In this document: positions 40,088 through 46,707 of the stretch, piece after piece
Layout: each line of letters begins with the position of its first letter
Numbering within the stretch: the stretch's first letter is position 1
DNA from: Neoroseomonas rubea
Lineage (GTDB): Bacteria > Pseudomonadota > Alphaproteobacteria > Acetobacterales > Acetobacteraceae
Direction of reading: 5' to 3'
NCBI RefSeq assembly: GCF_016106015.1
Contig: NZ_JACADQ010000008.1
Coordinates: forward strand, 1 to 46,707
DNA length: 46,707 bases
The notes under the pieces: generated by a model
Seen by the model: the letters and a program-made list of their open reading frames with translations, nothing else
Database searches by the model: none
Told to the model about the DNA's origin: nothing
Made by a program: the position numbers and the translations under genes

Positions 40088-43000
40088 GGCGTCTGAGGTC
40101 GAGCGTGATGGGTGTCTCGAGACCAGGCTGAGGCTCCCGCGGCGCCATCCGCCCCGGCGTGTGGCCGAAGGGGAAGACGCGCGCGCGCCGCCGCGCCTCG
40201 GCCTCGTTCGCGTTCACCGGGTAGCGATCGTAGCTGCGACCGCCCGGATGGGCGACGTGATAGGTCATGCCGCCGAGGCTGCGCCCCGTCCAGCGGTCGA
40301 ACACGTCGAGCACGAGCGGCGTCTGGGGACGGATGGTGGGATGCAGCGAGGATGGCGGGTTCCACGCCTTGAAGCGGATGCCCGCGACGTATTCTCCCGC
40401 CCGCTCGGTGGCGCTGAGCGGTACGCCGACGCCATTGACCGCGAGCATGTGGCGGTCGGCCACCCAATTGCTCACCCGCGCCTGGACGCGTTCCGCGCTG
40501 CTGTCCACGTAGCGCGCGGTGCCTCCCGCGGCGTTCTCCTCGGCCAGCACATGCCAGGGTTCCAGCGCGTGGCGCAGCTCCAGCTGCACGTCGCGCACCG
40601 CGACTTCCCCAATCAGCGGGAAGCGGAAGGCGAAATGCGTGGCGAACCAGTCCGCATCGAGCGGCGCGCCGAGCTGGCGCAGCTCCTCGATTGCATCGGC
40701 GAAATCCCGCTCGCAGAAATGCGGCAGCATGAACTGGTCGTTCAGCCGCGTGCCCCAGCGCACCAGCCGCCGTTCGTAGGGCCGTTCCCAGAAGGCCGCG
40801 ACGGCGGCGCGCATCAGCAGCATCTGCGCGGTCGACATCTCGGCATGCGGGGGCATCTCGAATGCGCGGAATTCGACCAGGCCGCGCCGGCCGCTCGCAC
40901 TGCCGGCATCGTACATTTTGTCGATGCAGAATTCCGTGCGGTGCGTGTTGCCCGTCATGTCCGCGAGGATGTTGCGGAACAGCCGGTCGGTCATCCAGGG
41001 CGGCGTCTCCTGCCACGGCCGGATCTTCGAGAAGGCGATCTCGAGCTCATGGATCGCGTCCATGCGGGCTTCGTCGACGCGCGGATGCTGGCTCGTCGGC
41101 CCGATGAACAGGCCGCTGAACAGGTAGGATAGGCTCGGGTGATTATGCCAGAAGCCAACCAGCGACTTGAGCAGGTCCGGCCGCTTCAGAAAGGGGCTTT
41201 CGGCCGGCGTCGCGCCGCCCATCACCACATGGTTGCCACCGCCGGTGCCGACATGGCGGCCGTCGGTCATGAACTTCTCGGCCGCCAGCCCTTCCTGGCG
41301 AGCAGCCTCGTACAATTGCTCGGTGCGCTCCACGACCTCGTGCCAGCTGGTGGCCGGGTGGATGTTCACCTCGATCACACCAGGGTCGGGCGTGACGGAA
41401 AAATGCAGCAGCCGCGGATCGGCTGGCGGCAGGTAGCCCTCCAGCACCACCTTGCGTCCGGTCTCGGCCGCCGTCGCCTCGACTGCGGCAGTCAGGTCGA
41501 GCCAATCCTCGACCCCGAACAGCGGCGGGTAGAAGACGTGGATCCTCCCCTCCCGCGCCTCGACCGCCAGCGCGGTGCGCACCACGCCGGGGTCGGAGGC
41601 GCCGACCACGGGCAGCTCCTGCGGTTGCGGACGAAAATCCTCGATGCCGCTGATCGTGCCCTCGCCCGGGCGTGGCCGCATCAGGGCACGCTGGGACAGG
41701 GCCTCCGGGGCCATCTGCGCGCGCAGCGCGCGTTGCGCCATCAGCGCGGCATGCGGCGGCAGGTCGTCGCGCCAGGCGAAGGGATCGGCCTCGTGCTCGG
41801 TGACGCGGCGCGCATCCTCCTCGCTCATCCAGGGCAGGCTGGCGAGCGGCAGGCGCAGGCCGAGCGGGCTATCGCCGGGGATCAGGAACAGATGCTCGCC
41901 GCGCAGGAACCAGCGGCCGGACTGCCAGCGCCGCGCGCCATCCTGCATGACGCGGCGCAGCGGAAGCACTGCGCCGACCTCCGCCGAGAGCCCCTGGCCG
42001 AACACCTTCGCGAGCCGGGCGCGCTCGAGCGGGTCGGCCAGCCGACTGTCCTCGGCGACGACGTTCGCCGGCAGGCGCTGTTCCCGCCAGAGATAGTAGT
42101 GGATGTCCTCATGCGCGCCCTGCACGAACGCCGGATCGATCTGCAGGCGTTCCGCCAGCGTCCGCGCGAAGCGGATGGCGTCCGCGGCTGTGGCTTCGTC
42201 CCGGTCGTCGTCGGAGGCGAGCAGCGCGGGGTCCCTCCAGACCGGCTCCCCATCCGCCCTCCAATGGGAGTAGAGCGCCCAACGCGGCAACTGCTCGCCC
42301 GGATACTGCTTGCCCATGGCGAACTGCAGCGCGGCGCCGGGCGACCACAGCGCCACGAGGCGGCGCAGCAGCCGCCCCGCATAGGCACGCTTGGTCGGGC
42401 CGAGCGCGTCGATGTTCCATTCCGGCGCGTCGCGGTCCGAGGCCGCGACAAAGGTCGGCTCGCCGCCCATGGTCAGCCGCAGGCCCAGCGCCTTGAGCTT
42501 GCGGTCCACTTCCTCCCCTGCCGTGCGGATCGCCCGCCACTGTACCGCGGTGTAGGGCTTCGTCACGCGCGGCGTCTCTCTGATGCGCGCGACGTGCATC
42601 TCGAAGGCGAACTCGGTATCGACCTTCTCGAGCCCGCCCGAGATCGGCGCAGCCGATTGCGGCTCTGGCGTCGCGGCGAGCGGGATGTGCCCCTCGCCCG
42701 TCATCAGGCCGGACGTCGCGTCGAGGCCGATCCATCCGGCACCGGGGAGGTAGACCTCCGCCCAGGCATGAAGGTCGGTGAAATCGGCGCTCGGGCCCTC
42801 CGGGCCGTCGATCGGCTTCTGGTCGGCCACCAGCTGGATCAGATAGCCGGAGACGAAGCGCGCCGCGTAGCCGAGCCGCCGCAGCAGCTGCACCAGCAGC
42901 CAGGCGGAATCGCGGCACGATCCGCGGCCTTCGTCGAGCGTTCGGTCGGGTGACCAGACGCCGGGCTCCATGCGCACGACATAGGCGATGCGCCGCTGCA

Positions 43001-43454
43001 CCAGTTGGTTGATGGCGACCAGCATGTCCACCGTGCGCTGTTCGCCGCGGGGAACCTCGGCGAGCAGCGCCTCGAGCCGCGGGCCGGAGGGATCGATGCG
43101 CCGGAACGGCGCAAGTTCCTGCTCGAGCCCCGGATCATAGGCGAAAGGCCAGGTCTCGGCCTCGGGCTCGAGAAAGAAATCGAACGGATTGATCGTCGCC
43201 ATGTCGGCGACGAGGTCGACCGTCACGTCGAAATGCGTCACCCGCTCGGGAAAGACGATGCGGGCGAGAAAGTTCCCCTGCGGATCCTGCTGCCAGTTGA
43301 GGAAGTGCGGCTTGGGCTCGATCTTGAGCGCGTAGGACAGCACCGGCGTGCGGCTGTGCGGCGCCGGTCGCAGGCGGACGGTCTGCGGGCCGAGGCTTGC
43401 GGGCCGCTCGTACCGATAGGTCGTGCGGTGCGTCAGGGCGACGTGGATGGACAT
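40080..43454 (-). CDS. Large transglutaminase-like/DUF2126 protein
   Basis: An 1124-residue protein. Residues 1-90 are a bacterial transglutaminase-like N domain (MSIHVALTHRTTYRYERP). Residues about 140-250 form the catalytic core with Cys180 (GRGSCRDSAWL), His229 (DLHAWAEVYLPG) and Asp245 (GLDATSGL). From about 300 to the end is the DUF2126 region (LTMGGEPTFVAASDRDAPEW, WHNHPSLSYLFSGLFIGPTS, GTGGGNHVVMGG). It probably remodels amide bonds with the ATP-grasp partner; substrate and mechanism are unknown. It heads the three-gene operon; the divergent promoter gap at 43455-43604 separates it from the flavocytochrome gene. Confidence 0.9.
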   Translation of the reverse strand: MSIHVALTHRTTYRYERPASLGPQTVRLRPAPHSRTPVLSYALKIEPKPHFLNWQQDPQGNFLARIVFPERVTHFDVTVDLVADMATINPFDFFLEPEAETWPFAYDPGLEQELAPFRRIDPSGPRLEALLAEVPRGEQRTVDMLVAINQLVQRRIAYVVRMEPGVWSPDRTLDEGRGSCRDSAWLLVQLLRRLGYAARFVSGYLIQLVADQKPIDGPEGPSADFTDLHAWAEVYLPGAGWIGLDATSGLMTGEGHIPLAATPEPQSAAPISGGLEKVDTEFAFEMHVARIRETPRVTKPYTAVQWRAIRTAGEEVDRKLKALGLRLTMGGEPTFVAASDRDAPEWNIDALGPTKRAYAGRLLRRLVALWSPGAALQFAMGKQYPGEQLPRWALYSHWRADGEPVWRDPALLASDDDRDEATAADAIRFARTLAERLQIDPAFVQGAHEDIHYYLWREQRLPANVVAEDSRLADPLERARLAKVFGQGLSAEVGAVLPLRRVMQDGARRWQSGRWFLRGEHLFLIPGDSPLGLRLPLASLPWMSEEDARRVTEHEADPFAWRDDLPPHAALMAQRALRAQMAPEALSQRALMRPRPGEGTISGIEDFRPQPQELPVVGASDPGVVRTALAVEAREGRIHVFYPPLFGVEDWLDLTAAVEATAAETGRKVVLEGYLPPADPRLLHFSVTPDPGVIEVNIHPATSWHEVVERTEQLYEAARQEGLAAEKFMTDGRHVGTGGGNHVVMGGATPAESPFLKRPDLLKSLVGFWHNHPSLSYLFSGLFIGPTSQHPRVDEARMDAIHELEIAFSKIRPWQETPPWMTDRLFRNILADMTGNTHRTEFCIDKMYDAGSASGRRGLVEFRAFEMPPHAEMSTAQMLLMRAAVAAFWERPYERRLVRWGTRLNDQFMLPHFCERDFADAIEELRQLGAPLDADWFATHFAFRFPLIGEVAVRDVQLELRHALEPWHVLAEENAAGGTARYVDSSAERVQARVSNWVADRHMLAVNGVGVPLSATERAGEYVAGIRFKAWNPPSSLHPTIRPQTPLVLDVFDRWTGRSLGGMTYHVAHPGGRSYDRYPVNANEAEARRRARVFPFGHTPGRMAPREPQPGLETPITLDLRRHA

Positions 43455-43604
43455 GGCCGAGCCTGGAACAGTGAAGGTTGCTTTCCCATGGATGCAATCC
43501 GCGGTCCACCGGAAGCATGGCTGGGACGCCGTTGCGCTGGGTCAAGGCCGGGACGCCCCCCGGCAGCCTAAGGGATGGATGCGTCTGCCCGGGGAGGATG
43601 TTTC
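43455..43604. promoter_or_regulatory. 150-base divergent intergenic region
   Basis: It lies between the DUF2126 operon (minus) and the flavocytochrome gene (plus), so both promoters should be here. GGAGG at 43593-43597, seven bases before GTG 43605, decides that start. I see no clear dyad. Confidence 0.5.
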
Positions 43605-44909
43605 GTGCCAGCGACGATCCTGCTGGGGACCTATGCGCTGCTGGTGGCGCTGCCCGTGGCGCTCGGCTGGGGATTGGTGGGGCCCGCCCGGCCCTGGCCG
43701 GACGAGATCTCCTCCGCCCTTGCCATGGCCGGCTTCGCCGCGCTGCTGCTGGAATTCCTGCTGTCCGGCCGCTTCCGCGGCATCAGCGGCGGGATCGGTA
43801 TCGACCGCACCATGCGCTGGCACCAGATCTTCGCGCGGGTGCTGACGGTCGGGCTGCTGCTCCACCCGTTCCTCTACACCGTGCCGATCGGGGCGCAGTT
43901 TCTCCGCCCCGAGGATGCCACCCAGGCGGGCGTGCTCCGCCTCGATGCCTATACGCTGGTCACGGGCTGGGCAGCCTGGCTGCTCCTGGGGCTGCTGACG
44001 ATCACAGCGATCGGGCGCGACTCGATGCCCTGGCGGTACGAGACCTGGCGGCTGCTGCACGGGCTCGGCGCCGCGGCGGTGGCCCTGCTCGGCATGCGGC
44101 ACACGCTCTGGGCAGGGCGCTATAGCACGGACCCGGTCCTCACGACCTATTGGGGGGCGATGTTCGCCCTGGCGACCGGGAGTCTGCTGCTGGTCTATCT
44201 CGGCCGGCCGCTGCGGCACATGCGCAGCCCCTGGCGGGTCGCGTCGGTAACCCGGGCCGCGGAGTGCATCTGGTCGGTCGTGCTGGAACCGGTCGGGCAT
44301 GCGGGCCTGCGCTTCCGGGCGGGGCAGTTCGCCTGGATCCGCCTCGGCGCCTCGCCCTTCTCGTTGCGCGAACACCCCTTCTCCATCGCTTCCGCCCCCC
44401 GGCCCGACGGAATGCTCGAGTTCCTGGTCAAGGAGGCCGGCGACTTCACCCGCGCGGTGGGCAGCATCGCGCCCGGCACGCGGGCCTTCGTGGACGGGCC
44501 ACACGGGCATCTCTGGATCGAGGGGCGAGCGGAGCCCGGCCTCTGCCTCATCGCGGGCGGGGTCGGCGTGGCGCCGTTGCTGTCCATGCTGCGGGCGAAG
44601 GTGGATGCGCGGCCGGTCCTGCTTCTGTACGGCAACCGTCATGCCGGGCAGATCCTGGGCAGCGAAGACCTCGCGGCGAGCGGCGCGGAGGTCGTGCATG
44701 TGCTGCAGGAACCGCCGCCCGGCTGGCAGGGCGCGACGGGGCTGATGGACCGTGCCTTCATCCGCACCCGATGCGAGGCCCCCGCCAAGGCGGGCTGGCT
44801 GTTCGTGCTGTGCGGCCCCCCGCCCATGATGCGGGAGGTCCGGGCCGGCCTCGCCGCCCTTGGCGTGCCCGCCGGCCGCATCCTGGAGGAACGCTTCGTC
44901 TATGATTGA
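43605..44909 (+). CDS. Ferric-reductase-type flavocytochrome (haem/FAD/NAD oxidoreductase)
   Basis: A 434-residue membrane oxidoreductase. The N-terminal ferric-reductase-like domain has about six helices and two haem-ligand pairs, His73/His87 and His152/His166, each 14 residues apart, as in ferric reductases and NADPH oxidases. The cytosolic part binds FAD (REHPFSIAS) and NAD(P) (AGGVGVAPLLSML, LCGPPPMM). It should move electrons from NAD(P)H across the membrane to iron or another acceptor. GTG 43605 has an excellent ribosome site; ATG 43575, ten codons upstream, has none but is the alternative. The electron acceptor is not known. Confidence 0.85.
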   Translation: MPATILLGTYALLVALPVALGWGLVGPARPWPDEISSALAMAGFAALLLEFLLSGRFRGISGGIGIDRTMRWHQIFARVLTVGLLLHPFLYTVPIGAQFLRPEDATQAGVLRLDAYTLVTGWAAWLLLGLLTITAIGRDSMPWRYETWRLLHGLGAAAVALLGMRHTLWAGRYSTDPVLTTYWGAMFALATGSLLLVYLGRPLRHMRSPWRVASVTRAAECIWSVVLEPVGHAGLRFRAGQFAWIRLGASPFSLREHPFSIASAPRPDGMLEFLVKEAGDFTRAVGSIAPGTRAFVDGPHGHLWIEGRAEPGLCLIAGGVGVAPLLSMLRAKVDARPVLLLYGNRHAGQILGSEDLAASGAEVVHVLQEPPPGWQGATGLMDRAFIRTRCEAPAKAGWLFVLCGPPPMMREVRAGLAALGVPAGRILEERFVYD

Positions 44910-44963
44910 CGGGCGCGGCGGGGCGCATAGGCTCGGGCTCTCTCCGGGAGGGAAGGACGCGCC

Positions 44964-46670
44964 ATGGCAGATATCGTGATCCGCGGCGGCACCGTGGTGG
45001 ACGGCACGGGTGCGGCGCCAGTCGAAGCCGATGTCGCGATTGCCGACGGCCGCATCACCGAGGTCGGCCGCGTCGTCGCCTGCGGGCGGGAGGAGATCGA
45101 CGCCCGCGGCCGCATCGTCAGCCCCGGCTTCGTCGACATCCACACCCATTACGACGGCCAGGCGGTTTGGGACTCGCATCTGGCACCCTCCGCCTGGCAT
45201 GGCGTGACGACGGCGGTGATGGGCAATTGCGGCGTCGGCTTCGCGCCCTGCCGCGCCGCCGACCGCGACAAGCTCATCGAGCTCATGGAAGGGGTGGAGG
45301 ACATCCCCGGCCCCATCCTGCATGAGGGCCTGGACTGGCGCTGGGAGACCTTCCCCGAATACCTCGACGCGCTGGACGCGAAGCCGCGCGACATCGACAT
45401 CTGCGCCCTTCTGCCGCATGGCGCGGTGCGCGTCCATGTGATGGGCGAACGCGGCCTGGCGCTCGAGAACGCCAACCAGGGCGACATCGCGGCGATGCGC
45501 GCCATCACGGCAGAAGCGCTGCGCGCCGGCGCCTTCGGCGTCTCGACCTCCCGCACCATTTCGCACCGCACGCTGAAGGGCGACCCGACGCCGACGCTGC
45601 GCGCACAGGAGGAGGAGTTGCGTGGCCTCGCCGAGGGGCTGCGGGATGCTGGCGGCGGGCTGCTGGAACTTGTCTCCGACTGGAACACGCCGGACCCGGC
45701 GACGGAGTTCGCCATCGTCCGGCGCGTGGTGCAGGCAACGGGGCAGCGCGTGCTGTTCTCGCTGACCGCGCGGCACGACCGGACCGAGGCCTGGAAGGAA
45801 CTGCTTGCCATGTCCGACGCGGCGGCGGCCGAGGGCCTGCCGATACGCCCGGTCTTCCCGCCCCGGCCGATCGGCATCCTGCTCGGGCTGCAGGGCAGCC
45901 AGAATCCCTTCTCCGGCTGCGCATCGTACAAGTCCATCGCGCATCTGGCCGCCCCGCAGCGGGCCGAGGCGATGCGCGACCCGGCGCTGCGTGCGCGCAT
46001 TCTGTCCGAGGACCGCGTCACCGGATCGAACTTCCCGCTCATCACGCGCCTGTCCTTCGAGCGCATGTTCCCCTTCGGCGATCCGCCCGACTACGCGCCG
46101 CCGAAGGAGGCATCGATCGCCGCTATCGCCGCACGCGAAGGGCGCAGCGCGGAGGAGGTCGCCTACGACCTGCTGGTGGCCGATGACGGGGCCGGCTTCA
46201 TCTTCGCGCCGCTGACGAACTTCCACGACTACACGCTGTCGGCCAGCGCGGAGTGCCTGCGGCATCCGAACGCGATTGCCGGCCTGTCGGATGGTGGGGC
46301 GCATGTCGGCTTCATCTCGGACGGGTCCTTCCCGACCTTCCTCCTCGCCTATTGGGCGCGCGACGCGAAGGAACAGGTCTTCGCGCTGCCAGAGATCGTG
46401 CGGCGCCTGACCTCGGACACCGCGCGCGCGGCCGGGCTCGCCGACCGCGGGGTGCTGCGGGCGGGCATGAAGGCGGATGTGAACGTCTTCGACATGGCGT
46501 CGCTGGGGCTCGACGCGCCGCGGATGGTGGCCGACCTGCCGGCTGGCGGGCGGCGGCTGCTGCAGCGGCCGCGCGGCTATGTCGCCACCATCGTCGCGGG
46601 GCAGGTGACCTATCGGGATGGGACCGCGACCGGCGCGCTGCCGGGCCGGCTGGTGCGCCGCGCCGCCTGA
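44964..46670 (+). CDS. N-acyl-D-amino-acid deacylase family amidohydrolase
   Basis: A 568-residue zinc amidohydrolase of the D-aminoacylase/dihydroorotase-like family. It has HTH (His60, His62) in FVDIHTHYDGQAVWD, the metal-bridging Cys89 in MGNCGVGFAPC and a catalytic Asp in LSDGGAHVGFISDGS. It is predicted to free D-amino acids from N-acyl-D-amino acids in the cytoplasm. Ribosome site GGGAGGGAAGG precedes ATG 44964. It is longer than classic D-aminoacylases (about 480), as in many alphaproteobacterial paralogues that may act on other amides. A possible FAD oxidoreductase gene follows at once. Confidence 0.87.
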   Translation: MADIVIRGGTVVDGTGAAPVEADVAIADGRITEVGRVVACGREEIDARGRIVSPGFVDIHTHYDGQAVWDSHLAPSAWHGVTTAVMGNCGVGFAPCRAADRDKLIELMEGVEDIPGPILHEGLDWRWETFPEYLDALDAKPRDIDICALLPHGAVRVHVMGERGLALENANQGDIAAMRAITAEALRAGAFGVSTSRTISHRTLKGDPTPTLRAQEEELRGLAEGLRDAGGGLLELVSDWNTPDPATEFAIVRRVVQATGQRVLFSLTARHDRTEAWKELLAMSDAAAAEGLPIRPVFPPRPIGILLGLQGSQNPFSGCASYKSIAHLAAPQRAEAMRDPALRARILSEDRVTGSNFPLITRLSFERMFPFGDPPDYAPPKEASIAAIAAREGRSAEEVAYDLLVADDGAGFIFAPLTNFHDYTLSASAECLRHPNAIAGLSDGGAHVGFISDGSFPTFLLAYWARDAKEQVFALPEIVRRLTSDTARAAGLADRGVLRAGMKADVNVFDMASLGLDAPRMVADLPAGGRRLLQRPRGYVATIVAGQVTYRDGTATGALPGRLVRRAA

Positions 46671-46673
46671 TCC

Positions 46674-46707
46674 GTGCGCGCACTGCCGCCGAGCCTCTAC
46701 GCCGAGG
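46674..46707 (+). CDS. Possible start of a downstream oxidoreductase gene (cut by window edge)
   Basis: A GTG four bases after the deacylase stop opens VRALPPSLYAE to the edge. Several FAD-dependent (DadA-like) oxidoreductases begin with LPPSLWAAT-type sequence, so this may be one; only eleven codons are visible, so this is a weak call. Confidence 0.25.
   Translation, partial: MRALPPSLYAE

Overview
The window is high-GC DNA (C or G in most third codon positions) and appears to be the chromosome of an alphaproteobacterium. The gene content fits the Acetobacteraceae (Roseomonas/Roseococcus type): a SorAB-like sulfite dehydrogenase, a fused SecDF, lpxB, and an RTX haem peroxidase of the alphaproteobacterial MopA type. 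The family assignment is inference, because there is no rRNA in the window. I saw no tRNA, CRISPR array, transposase or integrase, and no phage genes.

Left part (1-9260): a sulfite dehydrogenase pair that runs off the left edge, an orphan ParA-like ATPase, a CopD-like membrane protein with a GNAT, then a 499-base gap with an unusually AT-rich, dyad-rich stretch. The gap leads into a giant 1837-residue secreted haem peroxidase with RTX calcium-binding repeats. This gene and its control region are the most distinctive part of the window.

Middle (9270-27915): an EamA exporter stands divergent from a compact run nudix-AlaX-sseA-metC. Next come two small exported proteins and a zinc-homeostasis group made of a Zur-type repressor divergent from hisI and a COG0523 GTPase. 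A SUMF1-fold protein without active-site cysteines follows. A tightly overlapping trio GNAT-nitrilase-lpxB comes next, then mmsB with an iron-type alcohol dehydrogenase. A fused SecDF is encoded on the minus strand, and plus-strand genes for a Gfo/Idh/MocA enzyme, a PanE-family reductase and an SDR close the section.

Right part (27922-46707): a minus-strand peptide-type ABC importer (two ATPases, a binding protein, two permeases) is interleaved with two metal-dependent amidohydrolases. This suggests import followed by hydrolysis of an amide- or peptide-like substrate. A three-gene transglutaminase / circularly permuted ATP-grasp-alpha-E / DUF2126 operon follows; it is the operon type often found with the Anbu peptidase, but no Anbu gene adjoins it here. 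Divergent from it are a ferric-reductase-type flavocytochrome and an N-acyl-D-amino-acid deacylase. The last 34 bases may begin a further oxidoreductase gene.

A bipartite double-hairpin repeat occurs three times (22261, 29991, and inverted at 30133). Two copies face each other inside the transporter locus. I regard this repeat, the peroxidase control region, the zur-hisI-COG0523 group and the Anbu-less operon as the observations most worth following up.
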